In this document: positions 1 to 6,953 of the stretch, piece after piece
How the letters are laid out: each line of letters begins with the position of its first letter
Numbering within the stretch: position 1 is the stretch's first letter
Assembly: GCA_020439945.1 (NCBI GenBank)
Contig: JAGRPB010000041.1
Coordinates: 1 to 35,364 of the forward strand
Length of the DNA stretch: 35,364 nt
Reading direction: 5' to 3'
Source of the DNA: Verrucomicrobiia bacterium
GTDB lineage: Bacteria; Verrucomicrobiota; Verrucomicrobiia; Verrucomicrobiales; DEV007
Program-made: the position numbers and the translations under genes
The notes under the pieces: model-generated
The model's input: the letters and a program-made list of their open reading frames with translations, nothing else
Databases searched by the model: none
Told to the model about the DNA's origin: nothing

Positions 1-1
1 T

Positions 2-457
2 CACTACCCGGTGAAATGCATCGAGGTGATCGATCGCATCGCCCGCCGCATGGAACGCGAACCCGGAGCGCGTTTCTGCGATGAAATCGAGCTGCGTACC
101 GAGAAGCAGAAGACGGTGAAATCCGCCGTCGTGCTCGCCAATTCGCTCCCCGATTCGAAGATCGTCGTTTTCACCGCGCGTGGTGTCCTGGCCAACTACA
201 TCGCCCACCAGCGGCCCGAATCAGCACCGATCTTTGCCTTTTGTCCGGACGAAAAGATCTGCCGCGCACTTCACCTCAACCGCGCGGTGACTTCGTTCCC
301 GATGGAGTTCGCCGACCGGCCCGAAACGACCATCCATCGCGCCATCGAGATGCTGCGAGAACGCGAACTCGTCGAAGCCGGAGATCCGGTGGTCATCCTC
401 AGCGATGTCCTGACCGGGGCCTTCGACACCGAGGCGGTGCTGCTGCGCAAGGCGTAA
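2..457 (+). CDS. pyk: Pyruvate kinase, C-terminal part (partial gene)
   Basis: The reading frame is open from base 2, so the gene enters from outside the window and only the last 151 residues are seen. Pyruvate kinase converts phosphoenolpyruvate and ADP to pyruvate and ATP in the last step of glycolysis. The first visible residues, HYPVKCIEVIDRIARR, match the conserved (G)xYPVxAVxxMxxIA helix at the end of the catalytic barrel. The rest fits the C-terminal allosteric domain: a helix with KTVKSAVVLANSLP, the strand IVVFTARGVLANYIAHQRP (usual form TxSGxTAxxISxxRP), then PIFAFCPDEKICRALHLNRAV. The usual SG of the domain is replaced by AR. The stop lies 14 bases from the convergent folP stop. 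Family assignment is strong; the substituted loop hints at altered effector binding, which is only an inference. Confidence 0.87.
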   Translation, partial: HYPVKCIEVIDRIARRMEREPGARFCDEIELRTEKQKTVKSAVVLANSLPDSKIVVFTARGVLANYIAHQRPESAPIFAFCPDEKICRALHLNRAVTSFPMEFADRPETTIHRAIEMLRERELVEAGDPVVILSDVLTGAFDTEAVLLRKA

Positions 458-471
458 GTCGCCCGCCAACG

Positions 472-1362
472 TCAGGTTTCTGAGGAAACACAAAGCGGCG
501 CGATGGTTTCCAGCGCCTGGACGGCCGCCGCCACATTGTGAACGCGAAAGATGTCGGCCCCCAAGCGCGCGCCCCGCACCACGCAGGCCGCCGTGCCGGC
601 GTCGCGATCGACCGGTGAAGCGATTCCGAGCACCTCACCAATCACCGTCTTCCGGGAGACCGGGAGCAGGATCGGGCGACCAAACTTCTGGAACCGGTCG
701 AGGTAACGATAGATCGCGAGATTGTCCTCCCGCTGCTTCGCGAAGTCGATGCCCGGATCCAGAATGATCCGGTCGAGTTCGAGCCCCGCCGATTCCGCCA
801 AGGCAATCTTTTCTTCGAAGAACACCTCCATCGCCTCCAGCACATTCTCCCAACGCTGATGCGTGTGAGGGATCTTGGGCAGTCCCACGGTGTGCATGAT
901 CAGCAAGGCCGCGCCGTGTTCGGCACAAAGCGCCGCATTCTTCGGATCGGGGAGGCCCGAGATGTCGTTCACGAGATCGACTCCCATCGGCAGCATGGCC
1001 TCGATCACTTGCGGTCGCCAGGTGTTGACGGAAACCAGGGGCGTATCGAGAGCGCGGCGGGAGTCCTGATGACTCGTTGCCACCAAAACAGGGAACCTTT
1101 CCAGAAAGGGTCTCAACCGGCGGATTTCCTCATCGATCGAGATCGCCTCCCGATTGGTCCGGGCGCTTTCAGCGCCCACGTCGATGATATCCGCACCGTC
1201 CGCGATCATTTGCCTCGCCTGGGCGAGTGCTCCTTCAATATCCAGGGTGCCGTCTCCCGAAAAGGAGTCATCATTGATATTGACGATCCCCATCACCAAC
1301 GGACGTCTCGCGGGGAGAAAAACCGTCTGGGAAGGCGTGTCGAGCCGTCGTTGGGAGTTCAT
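472..1362 (-). CDS. folP: Dihydropteroate synthase-like protein (divergent)
   Basis: Protein of 296 residues, normal length for dihydropteroate synthase, which joins p-aminobenzoate to hydroxymethyl-dihydropterin pyrophosphate in folate synthesis. The TIM-barrel landmarks are in order: MGIVNINDDSFSGDG near residue 25 (usual MGILNVTPDSFSDGG), DVGAESARTN near 61 (usual DxGGESTRPG), VSVNTWRPQV (usual VSVDTxxxxV), LVNDISG, LIMHTVGLP, DPGIDFAKQREDN (usual DPGxGFGKTxxxN), PVSRKTVIGEVLG and IFRVHNV. The pterin-binding DPG, SRK and RVH residues are kept. The aspartate of VDT is asparagine, and the substrate loops 1 and 2 are altered. It could be a true but divergent FolP or a pterin-binding paralogue; no second copy is visible here to decide. 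ATG start; the neighbour lgt lies upstream on the same strand, 37 bases away. Confidence 0.82.
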   Translation of the reverse strand: MNSQRRLDTPSQTVFLPARRPLVMGIVNINDDSFSGDGTLDIEGALAQARQMIADGADIIDVGAESARTNREAISIDEEIRRLRPFLERFPVLVATSHQDSRRALDTPLVSVNTWRPQVIEAMLPMGVDLVNDISGLPDPKNAALCAEHGAALLIMHTVGLPKIPHTHQRWENVLEAMEVFFEEKIALAESAGLELDRIILDPGIDFAKQREDNLAIYRYLDRFQKFGRPILLPVSRKTVIGEVLGIASPVDRDAGTAACVVRGARLGADIFRVHNVAAAVQALETIAPLCVSSET

Positions 1363-1399
1363 GGAACGAATCTACAGCCAGCACACAGGGTAGGTCCGT

Positions 1400-2365
1400 C
1401 TAGGCAACCCTCTTGCTTTTCCTCACATCCCCGTTACGCCGCTTCACGATCAGGGCCCAGACAATGAAAGCGACCCCGATCAGGATCATGAACACGGAAT
1501 AGAATTGGCCACGGGTGATCCCGGCGATGCGTTCGGCATCCGGTTGACGGAGGTTTTCAACGGCGATGCGGCCAATCGCGTAGAGGATGAAAAAGAGCCC
1601 CGTGAGGATGCCGTGGTAGAGGTTTTTCCACTTCAGCCGGATTGCGAGAAGAATGAGAAACAGCAAAAGGCCTTCGACCAGCGCTTCGTAGAGTTGGGAT
1701 GGGTGACGCGGCTGAAGCGCGCCGGCGAGGAATTGCTGGATCTCCGGGCTCGTTCGCGACATCACGACGAGGTGCTCGACGTCGGAGGCGTGGAAGCGAT
1801 TCAGGATGTCGTTGCGCTCCGGCGTGGGCAATTCGCCGACGGCTCGGGGAAAGATGATGCCGAGCTTCGAGTTGGTGAGATGACCGTAAAGTTCGCCGTT
1901 CACGAAATTGGCGAGGCGACCGAAAAAGATGCCGACAGGCGACACGGTCACGAGATTGTCGCCCAATCCGGGCCAGGAGAGTTTCGTTTTCCAGGCGTAA
2001 AACCAGGTGAAAATCACGAGACCGAGGATGCCACCGTGGCTGGCCATGCCGCCTTGGAGGAACTTGAAGAAAATCCACGGGTGATGGATGAAATCGTCAA
2101 AGTCGTAGAACAGCATGTAACCGAGCCGACCTCCCAACATGACGCCGAGCAGGGCGGCGAAGGTGATGAAATCGGCGACCTGATCTTCCCGAAGCTCGCT
2201 GCATCCCTTTCGCACCAGCGACTTCAACAGCAGGTAGGCGCACAGAAAGCCGAGCACGTAGGCGAGTCCGTACCAACGGATGCCGAATGACTCGGTGAAC
2301 CGAATGAGGAAGGGACTGAGGTCGTGAACCCAGTGGGTGGCGACGACGGGCGCGAGATCGATCAC
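1400..2365 (-). CDS. lgt: Prolipoprotein diacylglyceryl transferase
   Basis: Polytopic inner-membrane enzyme of 321 residues that moves diacylglycerol from phosphatidylglycerol to the lipobox cysteine of prelipoproteins, the first step of lipoprotein maturation. Recognisable family segments are IRWYGLAYVLGF near residue 29, GGRLGYMLFYD, the signature LQGGMASHGGILG (usual GGMSFHGG) and the catalytic/lipid-binding stretch GIFFGRLANFVNGELYG. Later come HPSQLYEALVEGLLLFLIL and a C-terminal helix with QFYSVFMILIGVAFIVW. Length is slightly above the usual 260-300 because of an insertion after the GELYG motif (PRAVGELPTPERNDI region). The chosen start is GTG with only a weak GAGAGA upstream. A substrate, the small lipoprotein at 3073-3267, is encoded nearby, though that linkage is not needed for function. 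Confidence 0.95.
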   Translation of the reverse strand: MIDLAPVVATHWVHDLSPFLIRFTESFGIRWYGLAYVLGFLCAYLLLKSLVRKGCSELREDQVADFITFAALLGVMLGGRLGYMLFYDFDDFIHHPWIFFKFLQGGMASHGGILGLVIFTWFYAWKTKLSWPGLGDNLVTVSPVGIFFGRLANFVNGELYGHLTNSKLGIIFPRAVGELPTPERNDILNRFHASDVEHLVVMSRTSPEIQQFLAGALQPRHPSQLYEALVEGLLLFLILLAIRLKWKNLYHGILTGLFFILYAIGRIAVENLRQPDAERIAGITRGQFYSVFMILIGVAFIVWALIVKRRNGDVRKSKRVA

Positions 2366-2413
2366 GGGCGCTATCTCTCACGCGCGGGCGATGGATTCAA
2401 GAACAAGCCTGAC

Positions 2414-2425
2414 TGCGATATCGCA
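2414..2425. promoter_or_regulatory. 12-bp perfect palindrome in AT-rich intergenic region
   Basis: TGCGATATCGCA is perfectly self-complementary. It lies in the AT-rich 167-base region between the divergent lgt (2365) and the gene at 2533, followed by a T-run and an AT-rich stretch (2431-2480) that would suit a promoter. It could be an operator for either gene. No regulator can be named and a 12-mer palindrome can arise by chance. Confidence 0.25.
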
Positions 2426-2532
2426 AAAACCCGTTTTTTTGTGATGATTAACTATTAAAATTATGGTAATTTTATTTTCCGCCCTCCGTATAGGATCTGA
2501 TTTTCCCAAATCATCGCAACCATCCCTCCGCT

Positions 2533-3030
2533 ATGAGCACCCCAATTGGACCGGATTCTTCTCGAATTCCTTCCTCGAAAGACTCGCCTGATGAAACGGC
2601 GTTGCTCTCGGAACTCATCTCGGTCTGCCTGGCAGTCCAGACCCGGCTCGGTCCTTCGTGTCCGCATTCCGTCTACATCGACTCGATCGTCCGCGAACTC
2701 CGCGAGCGAGGCATTTTCGCGGTGCGGGGCTGCCATTCCCGCGGCGGATCCGCGTCACGAACTCGTCCTGATGGTGGCTTGCGATTGCTGGGGAGCGGGT
2801 CGTTCGATCTCCTGGTTGAAGCATCGCTGGCCCTGGAACTCGCGGATTTTTCGGATCCGAACTTCCAGCGCGATCCGATTCACCAGATCGACCTGTTTTC
2901 GGAACGCCTGCGCACGCAACGTCTCGACGCCGGGTTGCTCGTCGATTTCAACCAGCCCGATCCCACGGAAGGCATCTGGCTGGCCCGGGCGAAAAACGCC
3001 CCCTCACTCAGTCCGTCGGGCACGAACTGA
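2533..3030 (+). CDS. GxxExxxY-like protein, variant
   Basis: A 165-residue protein related to the small GxxExxxY family, which is common in environmental bacteria and has a PD-(D/E)XK nuclease-like core; its biological role is unknown. The N-terminal half shows TRLGPSCPHSVYIDSIVRELRERGI at residues 52-76, which corresponds to LGPGLLExVYExALxxELRxRGI in the family. The C-terminal half shows LLVEASLALEL (family LIVELKAVExL) and a final RLDAGLLVDFNQ (family LKxGLLINFN). The family-defining glutamate is replaced by histidine, and the ELK of the core strand reads EAS, so the active-site residues appear lost. A 30-residue N-terminal extension rich in Ser and Pro precedes the domain. An in-frame ATG was used; the gene stands alone downstream of an AT-rich region. 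Possibly a degenerated relative. Confidence 0.6.
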   Translation: MSTPIGPDSSRIPSSKDSPDETALLSELISVCLAVQTRLGPSCPHSVYIDSIVRELRERGIFAVRGCHSRGGSASRTRPDGGLRLLGSGSFDLLVEASLALELADFSDPNFQRDPIHQIDLFSERLRTQRLDAGLLVDFNQPDPTEGIWLARAKNAPSLSPSGTN

Positions 3031-3072
3031 CGCACCCGACCGTTTTTCAAAACCCGAACCTACGGGTAACCG

Positions 3073-3267
3073 CTACCACGCTGCCGGAGCCGCCGCCGGT
3101 TCCGGAGTGGGCGCCGTCATGGTGGCGGCGGGAGTGGTCTGACCCATGGCCGCGGCCCGGGCCGCTTTTCGCTGGGCGCAGGCCGAGCATGACAGGCAGG
3201 AACTCAGCACGGTGGCGGAGAGCAGGGCGACCGCGGCGGCGATCAGAAGCGTGGTAGACTTTTTCAT
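3073..3267 (-). CDS. Small predicted lipoprotein
   Basis: A 64-residue protein that begins MKKST and continues with a hydrophobic stretch (residues 7-22), then LSSC with the cysteine at residue 24. This is a convincing lipobox for signal peptidase II. The mature part has two more cysteines (SCSAC), a short basic Ala-rich segment and a Pro/Ala/Thr-rich tail (PTPEPAAAPAAW), typical of a flexible surface peptide. No function can be assigned. The ATG at 3267 was chosen over longer forms because it places the KK and hydrophobic core in the standard signal-peptide position. It is divergent from the HNH gene, with only 36 bases between the two starts, so the two promoters must overlap the coding starts or be shared. 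Confidence 0.7.
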   Translation of the reverse strand: MKKSTTLLIAAAVALLSATVLSSCLSCSACAQRKAARAAAMGQTTPAATMTAPTPEPAAAPAAW

Positions 3268-3303
3268 GGGCGGAAGCGTAGAAAACGGTGAGGCATAGTT
3301 CAA

Positions 3304-3612
3304 GTGGCGAAATCCGAGACCAACACCGATCCGATCCAGGTCTGTCCGCTCTGCGGACGCGACATTCCACGCGGTCAGGAAAGCCGGCATCACCTGACAC
3401 CGAAGCTGAAAGGCGGGAAGCACGGTCCCATCGCGATCCTGCATCCGATCTGCCACGGGAAGATCCACAGCGTGCTCAGCGAGGGCGAACTGGCTCGCGA
3501 CTACCACACCATCGAAAAACTACTGACCCATCCCGAGATCGCAAAGTTCGTCCGATGGGTCTCGAAGCGCCCGCCGGACTACCGCTCCAGTAATCGGAAA
3601 AAGCGCCGCTGA
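3304..3612 (+). CDS. Small HNH-type nuclease-like protein
   Basis: A 102-residue protein with a GTG start. It opens with a zinc-ribbon-like CPLCGRDIPRG, followed by SRHHLTPKLKGGKHGP, then ILHPICHGKIHSVLSEGEL. This gives the HH...N/C-H-IH arrangement of the HNH/betabetaalpha-metal fold: CxxC, His-His, and CHxxIH. The C-terminal part contains HPEIAKFVRWVSKRPPDY and a basic tail (RKKRR), as in a widely spread family of short stand-alone HNH proteins of unknown role. It probably cuts nucleic acid, but the biological substrate is not known; several of these proteins sit alone in chromosomes with no link to restriction or phage genes, as here. Confidence 0.78.
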   Translation: MAKSETNTDPIQVCPLCGRDIPRGQESRHHLTPKLKGGKHGPIAILHPICHGKIHSVLSEGELARDYHTIEKLLTHPEIAKFVRWVSKRPPDYRSSNRKKRR

Positions 3613-3629
3613 CGCGGAGCCGTGCCCCG

Positions 3630-4646
3630 TTACTCCGCGATTGCCGAACCTTCCTTTTCCGTGGCGCCAGTGGGGAGATCGCCGAGGTAGCGGTTCGCCA
3701 TTTCGCGAATCTTCACGATGCTCTCGGGATTTGCCGTCGGCAGACCGCCACCGCCGGCTTTCGCAAAAGGATTGTTCTCACCCCATTTTTTCCAGGGGCC
3801 ATCGGGCACCTCGTCCTCATCGACGAAACGCCAGTCACAGACGCCCCGAGTCGACATGCCGAGGTAGTCGCGCACCGCGGGAGAGACATCGAGCCCGGCA
3901 CCGCCATTGCCCTTCGTCTTCGGCACGGCCTCGCCAAACACATACTGCCAGTCGTCCGTCTCGAAGGGGCCCACATCTTCCCACTGTGCGTAGCAGACAT
4001 CGCCGCCACGCCGAATCGCGATCCAGCGGCCTTTGATGATCGTCTTGCCGGAACGCTCGAACTCGCGATCGAACCACGGAATCACGTGGCGCGCCGAAGT
4101 TTTCGTTCCGCCGCCCGATTTCAGATCATTGTAGGGCAACGCGATGTAGAACGGGTTCTGGCCGGGCACGAAATCCTTCGGGCGGAAATCGATGCGTTCG
4201 TCCTGATCGGGATTGTCGAAGCCGCCGAAACTATTCTCCCAGGCGCGATCCCACGCGCTCTTGTTGTTCGGCGTGGGATTGTTGGCGGTCGGCTTTTCCC
4301 CGATCCAGAAAACGGTGGCCTCCACGTTGCGCTTCCACGGGTAACGAGTGTAACGGGTGCGAGGCCGCGTCGGGGCGAACACCTTCGGCAATTCGGGTGC
4401 CGCCGCCGGATCCCCCAGCGATCCGGCGAGTGTCGAGACGCCCGACAGCCCCTGGCTCGCGGTGAGCGGACGCGCCATTTCGGAACGCAACGAAGCCGCC
4501 CCGTTCGAGGATGACCTTGCCGACGTGGACATCCCAACGCCGGAGCCGGTGGCCAGAGTCTGACCGTTGAGTGAGGATTGAGGTCCGATCCAGCCCGCGG
4601 TGATCACCAATGCGGAGCCGATCAAGACAAACCGTCGCGTTTCCAT
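3630..4646 (-). CDS. Secreted protein with RlpA-like double-psi beta-barrel character
   Basis: A 338-residue protein with an N-terminal signal peptide (METRRFVLIGSALVITAGW, residues 1-19). A Ser/Gly/Ala-rich linker follows to about residue 85 (after the PELPKVF segment), then a conserved-looking domain. That domain has TVFWIGE, FYIALPYNDL, ARHVIPWF, GRWIAIRRGGDVCYAQWEDVGP, FGEA, GLDVSPAVRDYLGM and CDWRFVDEDEVPDGPW, split here for brevity. The order 'cysteine strand, W/RDxGPF, xxxDxSPAxxxxLG' is that of the RlpA/expansin double-psi beta barrel (usual DRGPFxxxRxIDLSxAAAxxLG). An envelope or peptidoglycan-related role is therefore plausible but inferred. The ATG at 4646 was chosen because it gives the signal peptide. 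The region 4647-4764 upstream of nadB's end is AT-rich. Confidence 0.62.
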   Translation of the reverse strand: METRRFVLIGSALVITAGWIGPQSSLNGQTLATGSGVGMSTSARSSSNGAASLRSEMARPLTASQGLSGVSTLAGSLGDPAAAPELPKVFAPTRPRTRYTRYPWKRNVEATVFWIGEKPTANNPTPNNKSAWDRAWENSFGGFDNPDQDERIDFRPKDFVPGQNPFYIALPYNDLKSGGGTKTSARHVIPWFDREFERSGKTIIKGRWIAIRRGGDVCYAQWEDVGPFETDDWQYVFGEAVPKTKGNGGAGLDVSPAVRDYLGMSTRGVCDWRFVDEDEVPDGPWKKWGENNPFAKAGGGGLPTANPESIVKIREMANRYLGDLPTGATEKEGSAIAE

Positions 4647-4764
4647 GTTCCAGCCATCGAGGTTTCCAAGTTGAGAAAGCCCCCCTTCCCGCAAAGAGAG
4701 AAAAAAACCAGAGTAACGGCGTGATTCAACCCCGAAAACGGCAATAAATCTACTAAAATTTTGA

Positions 4765-6366
4765 TTAAAATCTCGATAAAACCGTATCTATCAGCCAATT
4801 CTGATCATCGATTTCCGGATAATCCAACGTGTAGTGCAGGCCTCGGCTTTCCTGCCGACGCGCCGCGCAGTCCACAATCAGGGTCGCGACCTCCACCAGA
4901 TTCCGTAGTTCGAGCAGCTCGGGCGTGACCCGGAAATTCCAGTAAAACTCCTGCACCTCGCGCCTCAGATTCTGCAATCGCGTCGCGGCGCGCTGCAACC
5001 GTTTGCTGGTGCGAACGATGGAAACGTAGTCCCACATCAGGCGCCGAATTTCGTCCCAGTTGTGATAGATCACGACCAGTTCGTCGACATCGGTGACATC
5101 CCCGCTCTCCCACTCAGGCAGCAGCAGGCGCTCGGTGGCCTTCCCCAGCGGCAGCGTTTCCAGAATGTCGGCCAGCGCCCGTCTTGAGACCACCGCCCCC
5201 TCCAGTAGAGAGTTGCTCGCCAGTCGGTTCGCCCCGTGCAGGCCCGTGCAGGCGACCTCGCCCACCGCCCAGAGACCGGCGATGCTGGTGGCGCCATTCA
5301 CGTCCGTCCGCACCCCGCCGCACTGGTAATGCGCCGCGGGAACCACGGGAATGGGATCGGTCGCCGCGTCGATCCCGAGGCGCAGGCAGGTTTCGTAGAT
5401 GTTGGGAAAACGTTCGGCGATGAATTCCTTCGGCTGATGGGTGATGTCGAGAAAGACGCAGGGGCTCCCCGTTTTCTTGATCTCCCGGTCGATCGCACGC
5501 GCCACGATATCGCGCGGCGCCAGGGATCCGCGCTCGTCATAGGCGGTCACGAAGTCGCGGCCGTCCTTGTCGACCAGCTTCGCGCCTTCGCCGCGCATGG
5601 CTTCGGTGATGAGGAACGACTTTTCCTCGTGGTGATAGAGGCAGGTCGGATGGAACTGGACGAATTCCATGTTCGCGATCGCCGCTCCCGCGCGCCACGC
5701 CATGGCGACCCCGTCGCCCGTCGCCACCTTCGGATTCGTCGTGTAGAGATAGACCCGACCGCTGCCACCGGTGCACAGGATGACGCGGTCCGAACGCAGC
5801 GTCAGCACCTCGCCGGAGTCCTCATTGAGCGCGTAGAGTCCCACGCACCGGAGCGATGAGGCGAAACCCAGCTTGGCCGTCGTGATCAGATCGATCGCGA
5901 AATGCCGCTCGAACAGATCGATGTTTTCGGCCGCCCGAACCGCCGCCAGCAGCTTCGTCTCGATCTCCCGGCCCGTGGTGTCCTTGGAATGCAGGATGCG
6001 GCGCTTGGTGTGGCCGCCCTCTCGACCGAGATCCAGTTCCGACTCGCCGTCCCCATTTTCCCTGCGATCAAATTCCACGCCCCAGCGGATCAATTCGTCG
6101 ATCACCTCCGGTCCTTCGCTGACGATGGTCCGCACCACGTCTTCCGGACAGAGTCCCGCGCCCGCGTCGAGCGTGTCGGCGACGTGACGATCGAACGAAT
6201 CTTCCGGGCTTTGCACACAGGCGATCCCTCCCTGGGCCCAGGATGTATTCGTATTCTCGGCTTCTTTCTTGGTCAGAATCGCGACCGAGCCATGACGGCT
6301 GGCCCGCAGCGCAAAGCTCAGCCCGGCGATCCCGCTGCCGACGACGATGAAATCGTAGCTTTTCAT
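4765..6366 (-). CDS. nadB: L-aspartate oxidase
   Basis: A 533-residue FAD enzyme that oxidises L-aspartate to iminoaspartate, the first step of de novo NAD synthesis; NadC, a later step, is encoded at 32.5 kb. The N-terminal Rossmann motif is FIVVGSGIAGLSFALRAS (residues 5-22). Next come TNTSWAQGGIACV (usual SxxAQGGIAAV) near 40 and GREGGHTKRRILHSKDTTG near 113. VQFHPTCLYH follows near 237, then LITEAMRGEGA, LAPRDIVARAID and the signature GLHGANRLASNSLLEG near 374. The C-terminal helical domain ends with ESRGLHYTLDYP, the usual RRESRGLHxxxDYP. The ATG overlaps the end of the toxin gene by four bases (ATGA), so it is translationally coupled to the panC/toxin-antitoxin operon. Confidence 0.96.
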   Translation of the reverse strand: MKSYDFIVVGSGIAGLSFALRASRHGSVAILTKKEAENTNTSWAQGGIACVQSPEDSFDRHVADTLDAGAGLCPEDVVRTIVSEGPEVIDELIRWGVEFDRRENGDGESELDLGREGGHTKRRILHSKDTTGREIETKLLAAVRAAENIDLFERHFAIDLITTAKLGFASSLRCVGLYALNEDSGEVLTLRSDRVILCTGGSGRVYLYTTNPKVATGDGVAMAWRAGAAIANMEFVQFHPTCLYHHEEKSFLITEAMRGEGAKLVDKDGRDFVTAYDERGSLAPRDIVARAIDREIKKTGSPCVFLDITHQPKEFIAERFPNIYETCLRLGIDAATDPIPVVPAAHYQCGGVRTDVNGATSIAGLWAVGEVACTGLHGANRLASNSLLEGAVVSRRALADILETLPLGKATERLLLPEWESGDVTDVDELVVIYHNWDEIRRLMWDYVSIVRTSKRLQRAATRLQNLRREVQEFYWNFRVTPELLELRNLVEVATLIVDCAARRQESRGLHYTLDYPEIDDQNWLIDTVLSRF

Positions 6367-6677
6367 GCTTCGTGTTCGGGCCGATCAAATCGCCGCTCCT
6401 TCCAGTAACCGGGCTTTCGATGCAAATGCATGACGGCCATGACCTGAATTTCTCCTTCTCTCAGCCGATAGACAGCGGCGTACCGAAATTTTCCAGCTCT
6501 CATCTTCCGGTATTCGCCGCTGAAACACGCCGGAGTTTCGGGATTCTCCCGAATCCGATCGATCGCTGCCTGCAGTTCAACCACGAATGCCTCCGCTTCC
6601 CGGGGATCATCTTCTCGGATGTAATACTTCGCTTCGAGAGCCTCGGCCAAAGCCTCCGGATGCAGCCGAACCTTCAT
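6363..6677 (-). CDS. RelE/ParE-family toxin
   Basis: A 104-residue protein of the ParE/RelE plasmid-stabilisation fold. Residues 1-45 read as a strand then two helices with VRLHPEALAEALEAKYYIRED and EAFVVELQAAIDRIRENP. The core beta sheet follows with RKMRAGKFRYAAVYRLREG and VMAVMHLHRKPGYWKERR. The final HxHRxPxYWxxR is the common end of ParE-like toxins. Such toxins inhibit gyrase or cleave ribosome-bound mRNA; which of these applies is unknown. The gene overlaps its antitoxin by 4 bases upstream and nadB by 4 bases downstream, so both junctions are ATGA-type couplings. Confidence 0.85.
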   Translation of the reverse strand: MKVRLHPEALAEALEAKYYIREDDPREAEAFVVELQAAIDRIRENPETPACFSGEYRKMRAGKFRYAAVYRLREGEIQVMAVMHLHRKPGYWKERRFDRPEHEA

Positions 6678-6916
6678 GCCGTCCGAAGCCGGTCGAAGAA
6701 GGACGCCTCGTCGATCATTTCCACCTCACCTGCATCGACCTCGCTCGCGCGCTTCTCGATCTCATCCATCCACTCCCTCTCCGCGAGTGGCTCTTCGTCT
6801 TCGACCGCCACGGTCACGACCACCGGCAGCGGGCCCCGGAGATCACACGGCTCGGAGAGCCGGATCGTTCCGTCCTCCTCCAAGGTTCCCTGCAGGGCTC
6901 TCAGTGTCGTGCTCAT
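6674..6916 (-). CDS. Antitoxin partner of the ParE-like toxin
   Basis: An 80-residue acidic protein directly upstream of, and overlapping by 4 bases, the toxin gene. The N-terminal half (LQGTLEEDGTIRLSEPCDL, then GPLPVVVTVAV) resembles a short beta-rich DNA-binding domain in the style of AbrB or 'dGtIxLxEPxxL' antitoxins. The C-terminal half (EIEKRASEVDAGEVEMIDEA, then FFDRLR) resembles addiction-module antitoxins that wrap around ParE. The antitoxin role rests on gene order, overlap and tail similarity. ATG start; 37 bases separate it from the panC stop. Confidence 0.75.
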   Translation of the reverse strand: MSTTLRALQGTLEEDGTIRLSEPCDLRGPLPVVVTVAVEDEEPLAEREWMDEIEKRASEVDAGEVEMIDEASFFDRLRTA

Positions 6917-6953
6917 GAGTAAAGTTTACGTTCAGGATCCTCGCTGTCGAGCC

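Noticed and set aside
1386..1415. ACAGGGTAGGTC...AACCCT resembling the TCAACAGGGTCA palindrome
   Set aside because: The similarity is partial and half of it is the lgt 3' coding end, so it is not listed as a copy.
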